From: Annona cherimola
Lineage: Eukaryota > Streptophyta > Magnoliopsida > Magnoliales > Annonaceae
Direction: 5' to 3'
NCBI GenBank assembly: GCA_030490835.1
Contig: CM059971.1
Coordinates: 97,988,595-98,052,594, forward strand
Length of the DNA: 64,000 bases
Made by a program: the position numbers and the translations under genes. This document shows, one piece after another, positions 36,080-54,579 of the stretch; the first letter of the stretch is position 1, and each line of letters begins with the position of its first letter. The notes under the pieces are model-generated. The model saw only the letters and a program-made list of their open reading frames with translations. It was not told the DNA's origin and did not search any database.

Positions 36080-37892
36080 ACCAACTGCATTGCAGCTGAG
36101 AGGCGAAAGCCGTTACCATTGAGGGAAAGCCTCGGCGGCTTACTGCTTTTTAACTTTATAATTTCTTTTAATTACTGTAGAAGAAATTTCAAATACACAT
36201 AGAAGATTTGAGAAATGTGTTTAACGTATGATTAATTTGTGTCTACGATTTGATCATCTGGATGTATTTACGTTTATGATTCTTAACAAGATATCCTTAA
36301 CAAAATAAGATAAATTGGTTACCATCAGTTCGAAGTTCGAACTATTCTACTAAGTCCATCTATTTAGCTTGATTTTTCTTTTTTGTGCTCTGACGCATCT
36401 AAATTAGGAGCACAGATGTGATGCTCTATTGAGGAAGGGGGACATAGCGAACACAATTGATTATGGGCACATACGATCCCAGCACACTGCGTCTAGGGCC
36501 TGTTACTAAATAATAGCGTGTGCTTGAATTTTATACGGCTGCGTTTGGATGAGGTAAGAAATATTTTTTATCTTTAAATTTCGCTCAAATATTTCTTACT
36601 ATAAAACTTGGTACCTTTTGAATTAATTCGGTATTTTATTTTGTCTTTTGAAAAACAATAAAATGAGACTATTGAGAGGTGTATGTAAATATGCCCATTG
36701 TATTATTTTTAAAAATAAAATAAAATACCAAACAAATTCAAAAGTGAACAAATTTCACAGAGAACATGTATATATCAATGATCATTTTATTAATTTTCGA
36801 AAATGAAAATAACATACTAAATAATTTTAAAATTTGTTCGAATTTCATATAAAGAAAGATCTAAGTTGGGCCAATACCATATAGGACACACGTAGTGTGT
36901 TAGGGCATCTGGGTTTGATTCTGTTGTAGGGATATTTTCTTCCATTTTAAGAAGTAATGTCTTTTGTAGGTACATTTTTAGATGTGTATTTGGTACATTA
37001 TTAGATTTACATACAACGAGAATGGATTTAAATATATGTTTTTGGGACAATTTAAGTAGTAACATAAGATATTAAAAAAAATTGCAGCCAAAACATTTAT
37101 AAAATTGGCCCGCAATTCGGGCGGTAGCAAAAGACGGCAACCTATATTTGATTAGTGTTGAGAGTTTGGGATGCTTTATTTGAGTAAGAGAAATAATAGC
37201 TTCCCTTTCACTAAATTGCCTCTGGGAGCTTCTTTTGTACTGAGTTGCCTCTAGTCAAAGTAAATGTACTAAAACATTGTAATTTTTAACGTGACATTTT
37301 CCATGGTTTGTTGTCCTCCTTTCTCACCTAACCTGAATCGGAGGGCATGTGTGGGTGTGGGTGTAGTGGAGCTATCGAATGTCTTTCTTCGGGGTTAGGA
37401 AGTGAGGCTTGCATAAGCCATCTTCGTCTTTATCAAATGGTCTTATGTAATCAGGGCATGCACCATTTGTGTTTGCATTTTAGAGGACAACTTTGTAGCT
37501 TTATTATTATTATTATTAAATAAAAAGTGCACAACCAATGAATGTATGAAATCTACGTTGACACAGCCATTCTTTTTGTGCATGGGTGGGGCCAAATTAA
37601 CAGATGGTTGATATGATGCATGCATCACAAACTCCAAAATCCCCCCCATTTTCTTTTTTTGGTTGATAGACAATGTTCTAAAACTCCCCATGGCTGGGCC
37701 GGGGTCAGGTGATGGATGTGGCTTGCTACGAACTAATGGGCGTGGCTTGTTACAGAAGTTCGTAGCACTGATGGCGCACATGCCAACCGTCTAGCCCAGT
37801 AGGTTTGGTGACCAGATGCCAATCCACGGTGTCCAGATCCTCTGCTGTATGATGTATACTGACCAGACGATGTCTGTTTTACTCTTATGTAA
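36080..37892. other. Intergenic, no gene seen
   Basis: The sequence is mixed in complexity. A minus-strand open frame at 37443-37781 passes through an ATT microsatellite and matches no family I know. A decayed inverted pair (AGGTAAGAAATATTTTTTAT and neighbours) lies at about 36550-36840. Confidence 0.35.
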
Positions 37893-38155
37893 AGGTACGT
37901 TTGGAAATATAAAAGTTATGAGAAATATGGTATTTGATGGGAGTAGAAAATAAAATATTTTGAAAATTGTGTGATTAATATGAAATGATAGGGGTAAAGT
38001 TGGAATAAATAGGTTTATTGGAATGTAGTTGATAGGGAAAATGATTAGAATATAGGGGTAAAAGTGAAAAAATATGATGATTAATTAATGAAGTGCCTTG
38101 AAATCCGTGCCCGCACAATTTCCCACGCATGTTTCCCACCTCTTATTCCCAAAGT
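37893..38155. mobile_element. Family F MITE
   Basis: Starts AAGGTACGTTTGGAAATATA and contains GATAGGGGTAAAGTTGGAAT and ATGATTAGAATATAGGGGTA, as in other F copies. The right end is worn. Confidence 0.5.
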
Positions 38156-40026
38156 CCCCTAATTCTCTCACGTCTTCTATTGGTACATTTTGAGATTTTC
38201 AAGGGGAATATGCATATAGATCTCTTAATAAAAAAAAAAATTTGAAACTTGAACTTTTGATTCTAAAAGAGTTTCTTTTTTGCAGGGAACAACTTGTATT
38301 CATAAATGTACATTTTAGTACTTTAGTAATATGAACACTAAAACTGCTTATTTTTAATTAAAATCACCAAAAAATGTCCTTTTATAATTCTATTCAAACC
38401 TTAAATTGACTATCCTTTTTTAAAAAGTTAAATTGGCTATCCTATTTGGTTGAACGTTTTTAGGCAACTCTTTTAGTGGATTTTTTTATATTTTAGATTC
38501 TGAATAAAAATATTAATTAAAATAGTAAAAGGGCACTTGGTCATTTCAAGTCAAAAAATTAGTAGCGTTAGAGATTTATTTTACTAGAATGACTAAAACT
38601 ATACATTTGTAACATTTTTGAATCTTTAACCCCTTTGTTGCAAATATGAATTTTAAGAATTAAAAAAAATGTAAAGTTTGCAAAATTTAAAAAAATTTAT
38701 ATCTTCTTTGGGTGGTTTGCAGGCTTTTGTCTCCCCTCTGATATTCAAGAGCTTGTTGTTTCCCTTTGGCAATTTATAAAAATTAATTTAGAGCTTGATT
38801 GCAATACCAATTGAGGTGTGAGACTAGATCCCAATAACAAATTTTATCAAAAGTAGCTACCTTTTTATGTATTTAATGCTTATTTAGTCATATATATCAA
38901 TTTTAATTGTATACACATGCACATATATGATTACTTGAGGGTGATAGCACTTCTTAAATTAGTTAATCTTTGTTTTACATGAAGTTAAAATTAATATCTG
39001 ATGCAACCATTTAGATTTCACTATAAACAATAATGAATTTAGTAGCAAAAGTATCACAGTTGACTACTGAAATACTAGATACAGCTAAATTTGAATTTGA
39101 TTGCAAGAAGCATTTGAACCAGCTAGTATATCATTCACAAGAAGCGCGCAAATTATCCGGACCTTTTCTCAACTAATAGCACTACTTTGGGGACGATCGT
39201 AAGTCATGCATACATTAGCCTCGCATAGTCTCATGGAATTAATTTGAGGACTCGATTTGATAATGCTGTGCTATTTCGTAGGGAATGTATGCATGAAGGG
39301 TTTTATCTATTAAGTAGTTAATGACCTATATATACGATTGCGCCAATCAATTTCAACCGGTGGTTGAATTAATTTGAAGTGAAGCTACTAATCCTTACTC
39401 CTTACGTAAAAACACTTGCAAGTTGTAATAGTAGTTCGCAAACAGGGACTTCAATATTAGTGAAATAGGTTGGTGTTTCAAGGTATGTTTGGCTCTATGT
39501 TTTAATTGTATGCGTTTTGGCCAAAAATGAGAAATACAGTCTTTAATGGAGAATATTTTTTTTTCGATATATTTATACAATGTGACATCTTGATATTATA
39601 ATAGAGTATATTTACACCCTCATACCTTGGAAGGAAAATTCTTATTATCCCCGCCACAACGGGGAAATTTTAAAAACTCCACATCAGGAGGGAAATTACA
39701 AAACTCGTATCTCAGAGAACTAAACGGTAGAATTTCTCTCAAAGGTGGAGAGAAGAATCCAACGCTTGCACTCATCCGTTTGAGGCAACTACGCTACCAC
39801 TACTTAATAATAATAATAATAAAAAAATTCTAATGTTTGTGAAAAGCAACTAATTAACATTTTTTATTAAAATACAAGCTATAAAATTCGTACGGCAGTT
39901 AGGCAAGCTTAGGCGCGGCGGGAGCTGATCCTTGACATGCTATGCCAGCCTTAGAGGCCTAGCCTTGAAAATCTGGCACACTGGTCTTGACTTTTCACAG
40001 CCTTATAATATCTATTGCTTGGAAAT
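38156..40026. other. Intergenic, no gene seen
   Basis: Mostly anonymous AT-rich sequence. About 39620-39705 (ACTCCACATCAGGAGGGAAA) is related, in inverted orientation, to about 41110-41210 (CATTGTGGAGTTTTATAATC). These may be two pieces of one retroelement. Confidence 0.35.
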
Positions 40027-40432
40027 GGATAATTTACATACATATTCATATAGTTTGATGCTAATTATAAATATACTTACGTAGTTTTACGAATTGCATA
40101 TTATCCCTACATAATTTCACCAAAATTGTGCATTAACCCTACGTTGTTATCTACTGTTAATATCTGACATGATATTTTAAAAAATGATGAAAATGACCTT
40201 ATTGGTATAATAGTTTCACGAGGGTAATATGCAATTTTAATTAAACTATGTGGTGATTATATGCAATTCATGAAACTAACAATGAAGGCATTTTCATTAT
40301 TTTTGAAAATATCATGTTAGATATTAATAGCAGGTAATGGCGTGAGGGTAATATGTAATTTTGGTGAAATTACGTAAGAGTAATATGTAATTTATAAAAC
40401 TATGTGGGTATATATGTAAATTGCCTCTTGAA
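40027..40432. mobile_element. Family D foldback MITE
   Basis: The left end GATAATTTACATACATATTC is inverted relative to the right end GGGTATATATGTAAATTGCC. Inner halves also mirror: GCATATTATCCCTACATAAT against GTAATATGTAATTT-like sequence. Related, more diverged copies lie at 42015-42300, 43136-43560, 43830-44140 and about 60890-61120. Confidence 0.6.
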
Positions 40433-40459
40433 AATTGGACTTGCACAGATAACACTACT

Positions 40460-40499
40460 GCAAAGTGCAAAGTGCAAAGTGCAAAGTGCAAAGTGCAAA
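40460..40499 (+). repeat. Heptamer microsatellite (GCAAAGT)
   Basis: Five perfect GCAAAGT units plus a partial sixth, directly beside the family D element. Confidence 0.9.
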
Positions 40500-41243
40500 C
40501 CCATGACACTAGGCAGTATGCACATATTCTCTATCCGTGTCATCTGTCTGTCTGCTGCTGACATTTGTCATCCCCAATTTCTTGTCATAATCAAATCAGA
40601 CAACTAATTCAGCTAGGTAATACCCGTATATAGCATTCTTACAAATGTTGCAGGTTTGTACCACAAGTTCACTTCTAAAAGTAAGGCATTCCATCACACC
40701 TAAATAAAAAACCAAGGCCACCAAAATCTCAAAATGGTCATATGACGCGTAATGGTGACGTGGTCACCAACTAACACCGGCTTCGGCTTCAACTTTGGCC
40801 CACGAATGCCCTTAACCCAGGCTGGCACTAAAAGCCAGAAGACACCACTAACTCCTATGGTTGATTGATCTCGGGGAAGAGGTGGCTTCTCTCACATTTC
40901 ACCAAGGGAAAAAGTCCAATCTAATTAGCAATCTTTGATCCCAACAGCAGATGAGATTAATGAGAAATTTTGAAATTGAGAATAGAAGTACAAGCGAGAA
41001 CACAATTAGAATTATATTGGTGTCATGGTAATGTCTGAAGCCACTTTGTGGGCAGTCGGTGTTTCGGTAGCTGCTGAATGCAATTTCAATAAAAAATTTG
41101 GGTTTACATATTAGTCCCTGTAATGAGGATATTAAAATTTCCTCACATTGTGGAGTTTTATAATCTCCCCCTTGTGATGGGGATTTAGGAAAATTTCCCT
41201 CAATTTAAGTGAATGTGTTTCATTATAATATTCTGATGTCACG
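40500..41243. other. Spacer upstream of LINE remnant
   Basis: Moderately GC-containing and without an intact frame. It may include decayed 5' parts of the LINE, but I cannot recognise reverse transcriptase motifs. Confidence 0.3.
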
Positions 41244-41444
41244 ATGTATGTACAAAATATCAAAAAAAATTTACAATTACATAAGCAGCTAAAATTTACA
41301 ATTAAGGCTATTCTTCAGTCTTCCAATGGCATCTCGGTGCATCATGTTCTGAGGCAAGGAAATTTTGTCGCCCATGCATTAGCTGATTTTGTGGCTATCA
41401 CTGTTACGGATCATCAGGTTTGGTGGGACAATCCCCCCATGTAA
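41244..41444 (+). pseudogene. LINE-type RNase H domain remnant
   Basis: The 66-codon frame contains SVHHVLRQGNFVAHALADF, matching the C-terminal part of the RNase H domain of plant non-LTR retrotransposons (H-V-R-x-N-x-A-H/D-x-L-A). It ends in a natural-looking stop after WWDNPPM. The rest of the RNase H domain and the reverse transcriptase are not present next to it, so this is a 5'-truncated or decayed copy. A host RNase H-like gene is possible but unlikely at this length. Confidence 0.6.
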
Positions 41445-42009
41445 TACAAAGGAAAATCTGTACAGACATTTTTTTTGCGATGAATTGCTCGGATCATCTT
41501 ATCCATTCTCCCTTCCAAGCTGTAGGGGGGAGTGAATAAGGTTTTCCTTTTCAACAAAAAAAAGATAGTTAATATTGGCATCGAAGGTAAAATGAAAATA
41601 AAAATATGGGAGGAAAATCAGAGTGTGTTATTTGTCCTCAGATGCAGTTATAGCAATGCGCGCTTTTCCCGTATAGTTCAGAACCCTAGAGGCCAAGGCC
41701 CTCCCCTTCTTTGTCCCTCTTTTTTTCTTTCATACGGGGGATCGAGCAGTTATGACGCAGGAAAGTGGGGAATCATGCAACACATTAAGATCTTCGATTT
41801 TTTCTTTTTTAAAAAATATATAAATAATTCCATTGAAAAATCTAGTGCCAAATATAAAAATAGCTATAAGGGCATATTACGTTGCCACTCAGTGGCGGAG
41901 CTATGTATAGGTGAGTCATGAATAGGTGAGGGGAAGCTGTGAAAAGTTTTGGTTATCCTTTCCATCTATACGCCCCTCACCGTCAATTTTCCCATCAAAA
42001 GGTCTAGGT
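41445..42009. other. LINE 3' flank and spacer
   Basis: Sequence after the RNase H stop could be the LINE 3' untranslated region. A 129-residue plus-strand frame at 41532-41921 is lysine- and serine-rich with no known domain, and is not called. Confidence 0.3.
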
Positions 42010-42305
42010 CTCGGTAATTTGCAAATATATTTATATAATTTAATAATAATTATAAATATACCCATATAACTTATAAATTATTTTTATATCATATTCAAAA
42101 TATGCCCACACAATTTTGCGTATATTTGCAAATACACAAATGTTATAACAATGCCATAATGGAGGCATGACAGTATCGTGATGGTTGAGTATATTTGTAA
42201 TTATGACCAAATTATATAGAAGTTATTTATAAATTTTGAAATTAAATGAATATATTTACAATTATGGTCAAACTATATAATTATATGTGCAATTCACTCT
42301 TCCGG
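42010..42305. mobile_element. Family D foldback MITE
   Basis: Left GGTAATTTGCAAATATATTT and right CTATATAATTATATGTGCAA are roughly inverted, with mirrored ATAATTATAAATATAC motifs inside. Confidence 0.5.
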
Positions 42306-42639
42306 TTGCACCGACTTTCAATATAACTAATTGTAAACAATTGCATCTATCCATTTTGTAAAACGTAAAAGAAAATTTGTCCCCCTGCACACATTTTGAT
42401 GTGAATTTATCTTTTAATTATCTAACTATCATATTTTTTGTATTATGATCTTTACATACTAATACTTTTCAAATTTTTATAATTACTTTGATCATTTTAT
42501 CTTTGTTCTCTTTACTTCTAATCATTATCTTTGTTATATTACCTTATATTTTCACTTTTTCCATTTTTTACCTCTTATCAACCTGATCCAAAGATATTTT
42601 TTGAAAATTTTAAAAATATTTAGAAACATAGAGTATGTT

Positions 42640-42900
42640 TATATACCATAAAAACTTTTCAATATGCACACGTACTCTATTTTTAATTAAGTTTTCATAT
42701 CTCCATAAAAAACTACTCTACTTTCAATTATTTCTACAATTAACTTATTTAAATTACTTATATAATTAAAATATTTATTTTAACTTTATTCTCTGACTTC
42801 TTGTTATATCTCTATCATATCACATCATTTTTCTCTAATTCAAAAACTTTTATATTAAATTTTTTATTTAAAAATTTTATCACTTTCCAAATACCCCATA
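42640..42900 (+). mobile_element. Family A MITE, decayed
   Basis: The interior follows family order and ends ATCACTTTCCAAATACCCCA. The left end GTATGTTTATATACC is only loosely GGGTGTGTTTGG. Confidence 0.5.
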
Positions 42901-43135
42901 ATCAATAGTTTATTTTTACAAGGTTATCCCATTATAAAAAAAATATTATGTCTATCTATGCAAATTAAATCCTCAACAAAGTTATTTACTCTGACACTTA
43001 AATATGAATGTAGCGAAAGTTCTTATATGTTCTAAGGAATCATGGATACATGTATCTAAAAAATATATATAAATATAGGATTCCGATTTTCTTTAGCTAC
43101 TTTGCATGGGGTTGCCGAGTAGAAACCTTCTAGCT

Positions 43136-44140
43136 AATTCGTAAATATTCTTGTATAGTTTTATCATATTTGTAAATGTACCGAATTAGTTTCAGTAATT
43201 GAAAAAAATTTCCACATAATAATTGACAAAATTGAAAATATACTCACGTTGTCCCAGCGTGGCTACATTGCAAATATATATAAACTATGTGGTATATTTT
43301 TTAGATTATTTTTATACCATATTTGCATATCATGTAGTTTGTTTATATTTACAAATACATCCTGGTAGTTTATATATATTTACAAATATATTGACACTGT
43401 AATGGCATAGTAATAGAAGTGTGTTGACGGCACTAAGATAATATGGGTAATTTGTAATTATGGTCAAACTATATGGATATTATTTATAATTTTTGAAACT
43501 AAATAGATATATTTATAATTATGATCAAATAATGTAAATATATTTACAAATTATCTGCAGCTGCTTTTTTTGGGTCCGCATCTTTTTTAGTCAAGCCGCC
43601 ATGGCACATGCAACGTGTATCCCAGCTGACAAGCGTGCAATCTGTTCAAGTGGGATTTATAGATCACTCCTTTTGAAATTTGGATTTTGTCAATGAAATT
43701 AGGACCCCCGATTTACTGCACGGTATTTACATCTATAATTTTTTTGGTTTTTGTGGGCCCAAAATTTAGAATTTTTTAAATTTTATAGAAAATTTTAAAT
43801 GTTTAAAAAAATTAAAAAATAGCCCATTTTGTAAATATACTCATGTTACCACGACTTGAATAAATGTATAAACTTATATTTGCAAGTATATGTAAATTAT
43901 GCATTATATCTGTAAATTATTTTCATACCATATAATTTACGTATATTCGCAAATATATTTACATAGTTTGTATATATTTTGAAATATATTTGTACCTTAA
44001 TGGCGCATTGACTAAAGTGTGATGACAAGCTAATGGCATAAGTATATTTATAATTATGATCATGTAAATATTATTTATAATTTTTAAATTTAAGTAAAAA
44101 TATTTGCAATTATGTAAATATATTTTCAAGTTATATCCAG
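43136..44140. mobile_element. Two family D foldback copies
   Basis: Copies at about 43136-43560 and 43830-44140 carry TTTGCAAATATAC/GTATATTTGCAAA-type inverted halves. Between them, at 43565-43690, lies a non-AT-rich segment (AGTCAAGCCGCCATGGCACA) related to 44388-44570. Confidence 0.5.
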
Positions 44141-44566
44141 CTTTTTAAATTTATATTACAATCATCTTAAACATTTTTCTTATAATTGGGCTCTTAAAAC
44201 ATTCTATTAATTTTTCCTTACAATATTCTGCATACATTTAATAAAATTAAGAAGAAAGACGACACAACTCATTTTTCCTTTTTTACTTTTGTTGTTATTC
44301 GAACCAAGCATGCGCAGCTTGAGGCTAACTGCTCGAACCATTCTGCCTTCGCACGATGGCAACTTATCTCCGGTTCTCTGTCTACGTCTTTTTGAGTCAA
44401 GCCGTCGCCGTCGCCGTCGTGGCCCATGAAATGTTAAAAGTTGACTGGAAACTTCGGATTCCGATTTCTGGTCTTCGTGCAATGTTTCCCACAATTATTG
44501 CTCGCGTGCGACTGCAATCTGTTCAATTGGGATTTACGGATCACTCCATTCGAAATTTGGTTTTCT
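44141..44566. other. GC-richer fragment duplicated at 43565-43690
   Basis: TTGAGTCAAGCCGTCGCCGT and CAATCTGTTCAATTGGGATT match the earlier segment's AGTCAAGCCGCC and CAATCTGTTCAAGTGGGATT. The two are diverged copies of one unidentified sequence. Open frames on both strands, including a CGTCGC-rich stretch, match no family. Confidence 0.4.
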
Positions 44567-45020
44567 ATTTTTTTATTATTATGTACATTATAATATCTAA
44601 TATTATAAAACGGATACTTTCACAACCCTTATCATCATTGAACATCATATAAATACGTCAACTCTCTGAATGACAATTGTAAATACTTCCAAATTAAAGA
44701 ACAAATTTTAACTTCTATTGTATTTTTATTATTATATACATTATAATATCTAATATTATAAAACAGATACTTTCACAACTCTTATCATCATGGAAAATCA
44801 TGTAAATACTTCAACTCTCTAAATGACAATTGTAAATACTTCCAAATTAAAGAACAAATTTTAACTTCTATTGTATTTTTATTATTATATACATTATAAT
44901 ATCTAATATTATAAAACTGATACTTTCACAACCTTTATCATCATGGAAAATCATGTAAATACTTCAACTCTCTGAATGACAATTGTAAATACTTCCAAAT
45001 TAAAGAACAAATTTTAACTT
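44567..45020 (+). repeat. 153-bp tandem repeat, three copies
   Basis: Units begin TTTTTATTATTAT and continue with ACATTATAATATCTAATATT and CTTTCACAACYCTTATCATC, ending AAAGAACAAATTTTAACTTC. The anchor ACATTATAATATC recurs at a constant 153-bp spacing. Copies 2 and 3 are closer to each other than to copy 1. Confidence 0.9.
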
Positions 45021-45352
45021 CCAACAATGGAAGGAACACGAATATTGTGCCATACAGCCATCATCCACAGGCTGAAATTTGATTTTGCTGTGAATAAAAC
45101 TGGACCCCGATTTAGTTCAAATTTTTTTTTTCTTTGGGGGGGGGGGTGCTTTGTTGCCCGAAAGTGTACAATTTTTTAATGTTATAGAATTTTTAATTTT
45201 AAAAATTTAAAAATCAGCCCATTTTTATGCTCTAGTATATGAAAATAAGCTGATTTTTTAGTTTTAAAATTTCAAAAATTTGATATAAAATTTAATAAAC
45301 TTAAAAGCTTCATATATGAGAAACTTTATGCTTTTGAAACCACACAAGTTGA

Positions 45353-46046
45353 TGGGGGTGCAACTTGGGCCGGTTGAGCCGGAATTCGGCCTAACGAACT
45401 CGATTTCGAACTGTGTTAAAATTTTCTTTTTCATAACCTGAACCTGAATTGTAAATATGATAGGGTCAGGGTTCAAGTGAACCCAAACCTGAAAAATCCG
45501 AGCCCTATTTTCTATTTTATATTTATTATAAAATATATTATATACATAATATTTAAATAATAATTCTTTATATTTTGCATATTTATGTTATTTATATTTA
45601 TATTTGAATATATGTTTAACATATTGTAATTATATTATAAATAAAATATATTATTTTCATTCATATTTATATTTTATTTCTATTATTTACTTTTACATCT
45701 ATTAATTTTATTATTTATCTTGTTTTTATGTTAAATTTTTTCTAAAAACATTCTTTATATTTCTATTTTTAAAACAAGTTATAGTTTCACTATATATTAT
45801 TATGTTTACTTACGTAATCTGTTATTGTTATATATTTCTATGAAATTCTAAATTTATTACTCTTAAATAAAATGTAAATTAATCTACATAAATTCCAACT
45901 CGAAACTCAACTTGAACTCGATTTTCAAAAAATAGAGTTAGAGTTTAAGTTTTACAAATAAGGTTAGGGTTAGGGTTAATGTTTTATAGATATGAGTGTA
46001 GTTAATGTGAATCCAAGTTTCATGAGCTTGAACTGCATCCCTACAT
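45353..46046. mobile_element. Non-autonomous element, family H, copy 2
   Basis: It starts GGGGGTGCAACTTGGGCCGG and ends with a segment whose reverse complement is GGGATGCAGTTCAAGCTCAT. Internal sequence parallels copy 1 at 1399-2104, for example TATTTATTATAAAATATATT. Confidence 0.6.
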
Positions 46047-46104
46047 GCCAAGAAGTCAAAAAGACCAAAAACAAAAAACGTATGAGCTTTGGTGTGCAAG
46101 AAAG

Positions 46105-46335
46105 TTCCATGGTGCACCAATTTAAAACTTTTTGTTTTCGATAATTATCCTATTTTTAATTATTTTTATCCTTTTATACAAATATCCTATTTTTTAATTA
46201 TTTTTACGCAACTAATTTAATTTACTTTACTAATCATCATTACTTTTATTGTATCACATCATTTTCTTTTACTTTTAAAAATTTTTACATCAAAATTTTT
46301 TTTACTTAAAAATTCTGTTGCTTACCAAACAGATC
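46105..46335 (+). mobile_element. Family A MITE, decayed
   Basis: Family interior (TTTAAAACTTTTTGTTTTCG, CATCATTTTC, AAAAATTCTG) ends GCTTACCAAACAGATC. The left end is lost. Confidence 0.4.
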
Positions 46336-46435
46336 TTAATTCTTAAGAGAACGTGCGAAGCATGCATGCGCAGAAGATGGAGTCTCCAAACAGATCTTAA
46401 TTCTTAAGAGAACGTGCGAAGCATGCATGCGCAGA
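46325..46435. repeat. 61-bp tandem duplication
   Basis: CCAAACAGATCTTAATTCTT through GCATGCATGCGCAGAA occurs at 46325 and again at 46386 without visible mismatch over about 50 bp. Confidence 0.9.
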
Positions 46436-46623
46436 ATTCTCGCGCGCACCTCAATTTCCAGAGAATCGTGCACACGTTTGTCACATTTGATGGATTGAAT
46501 GGACTCCCTAGAATCTAGATGATTTCTTCATCAAAGCGTTCCATCAGCCCAGTCCAATCCATTCTCGCGCGCACCTCAATTTCCAGAGCCTCGTGCACAC
46601 GTTTGTCACATTTGATGGATTGA
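46436..46623. repeat. 125-bp direct repeat
   Basis: ATTCTCGCGCGCACCTCAAT through CACATTTGATGGATTGA occurs at 46436-46498 and 46561-46623. One copy has GAGAATCG where the other has GAGCCTCG. The spacer holds the unique part of the unit. Confidence 0.9.
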
Positions 46624-46760
46624 TAACTAGTTACCCGGTTGGTAACGCATACGGCAGCCAGTGTTCTAAATTATTTAAAAAAAAAAAAAAAAAAAGTTAT
46701 CAATCGCCGACGGCTTTTGTGCCGCGTGTCCAGCCGGTTTGATCCAGCCTTGTATTTCAT
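46624..46760 (+). mobile_element. Possible SINE fragment with A tract
   Basis: TAGTTACCCGGTTGGTAACG resembles an A-box region. A poly-A tract follows at about 46677-46695. No convincing B box, so this is weak. Confidence 0.3.
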
Positions 46761-47620
46761 TTTCAGGAGAAATGATTCTTGTAAATATATTATTAGTAGT
46801 TGAGTAAAAATTAGAAGCATATACTTGGAATGATTTGAGCAATAACATAAAAGATAAAAAAAATAGTTATTAAACAAGACTAAATGGTCGTATCAACAGC
46901 ACGACTAATTAAAATGTTGGCAGTTTTATAACGAATGCGGTTTAAAATTTTTTGCAGTTTATTAATAAATGCTGCTAAATTTTTTCGTAGCTGTTAAGAA
47001 ATGTAGCTAAATGTTTTGACAACCTGTAAGTAAAGCAACATTATCTTTTCTTTTCTTTTTTTCTTTTTTTTTTTTTTTGCTGTAAATTGAAACTTTATCT
47101 TTCGTCCCATATATATGGTAACTGAATGTAGCCACCTAAAAATGAATGCATTACGGCGAAGGCCACTTTAAAGCCGACTTACTACACGTAAGTAGTCAAG
47201 TAATTAACCTTTTTTATATCTATATATTAAAGTATTTTGCAGCCAAATTTCAATGTGGAATGATTTGGAGTATCTATGTGGTCAACTGCATGGGACGCAT
47301 ATTTTTGTGAACTATTTATACATTTATTAGTCCTACTTAGATAAATTTATATACATTTTTTTAAAAAAAATTTGACTAGTCCATATGTATTTCTTGATTT
47401 TTCAAAATAAAAAAATTTAAGGCTTTTTCATGCATTGTCGCAAGAAAATTTTTTTGACAAAATTTGTATAGAACTAGTCGGGCCCATAAGCAAGTAAACA
47501 ATTTCAGAAAAAACCCAATTTTAATCGTATGCAGCCAAACTAGCGGATACATTTCGACGCATATGCTGTATTGACATGGTAAACGTTCTATCAGATGGGC
47601 CCCAAATCACATCCCGCATC
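46761..47620. other. Upstream region of the SCPL gene
   Basis: AT-rich promoter-distal DNA with poly-T tracts at about 47040-47080. No other gene seen. Confidence 0.4.
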
Positions 47621-47630
47621 TATTTATAAA
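47621..47630 (+). promoter_or_regulatory. TATA box of the SCPL gene
   Basis: CTATTTATAAAT spans this position. A start of transcription about 30 bp downstream (near 47650) leaves a leader of about 50 bp before the ATG at 47702. It also argues against the in-frame ATG at 47648, which would sit at the cap. Confidence 0.6.
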
Positions 47631-47701
47631 TTCAAGCTATTTTTATCGTGCATGTACTACTCACACTGGCTCTCCCATTCCCTCCGATCCTTCCCAAAAC
47701 A

Positions 47702-53806
<6,105 letters not shown>

Positions 53807-54578
53807 AATCGAAAATTTAATCTCCTAATTCCTTCGTCATGTTTTCGAATGAAAAGAATAAGAAGTGGGTAGACAGATTAATTAGCTGTAAAAAGAGTTG
53901 CTAATTAATTTGGTAATGTACAGTTGTTTTAAGAGAGTGATTCCAAGCTATTCGATTGGCTGGAAAAGACTTGCAAGCATCTCGAAGAAATAGACGACAA
54001 GAAATTTAAGCATTAACAAAAGCTAATTTTGTTGCTAATGACTCATGTGAACCTGGGCCCATGCGTATTTGCACGACAACCATGCACTGGGTGATGCACC
54101 CATGTGAACCAGCTACAAAACAACATGAAATACATTTTATTTTCTCGCGTTCACATGACTCTCAAGCTTTAGTGTCGTCAGATTCTGATGAAGAAGTTCA
54201 TCTTGAATGCATTAGGCCGTATCTAGCTTCAAAAAATAAAAAATAATAAAGTAACAAATGTTGAAATGGCACTAATTTCTGTAAATTAATTACTTTAGCA
54301 TAACAAAATTTAAAAAAAGTACTTTAGCATATAAAAATAGAATTAAGTTTGAGTCTCCCTTCTGTACCCCAAAAAAAAAAAAATAGTACGAGTCTCCCTT
54401 TCTTGATTCCATACGCCTTTATTTGTTGTGGAATCTCCGGACTAATGGCTTATATTTGATAAGTGTATTAGGGTGTGCTGTGGTCTGTAATATAGCGAGA
54501 AATAGATAGTCGGATAAATATGTGAAAAATAATGACCGATGATTCAAAAGTGCCTGTATATATATATATGTATATATA
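53807..54578. other. 3' flank of SCPL gene
   Basis: An AATGAAAAGAATAAG stretch at about 53848-53862 could act as a polyadenylation signal. A 61-residue frame at 54061-54246 has no recognisable family and is not called. Confidence 0.35.
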
Positions 54579-54579
54579 T

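Noticed and set aside
37443..37781. 112-residue minus-strand frame as a gene
   Set aside because: It runs through an ATT microsatellite (a run of asparagines) and shows no family resemblance or splice context.
41532..41921. 129-residue plus-strand frame as a gene
   Set aside because: No recognisable domain, low complexity, and it lies in the flank of a LINE remnant.
47648..47701. Upstream in-frame ATG for the SCPL gene
   Set aside because: It lies only about 20 bp after the TATA box, near the expected cap site, and would place a proline-rich stretch before the signal peptide core. The ATG at 47702 has a better context.
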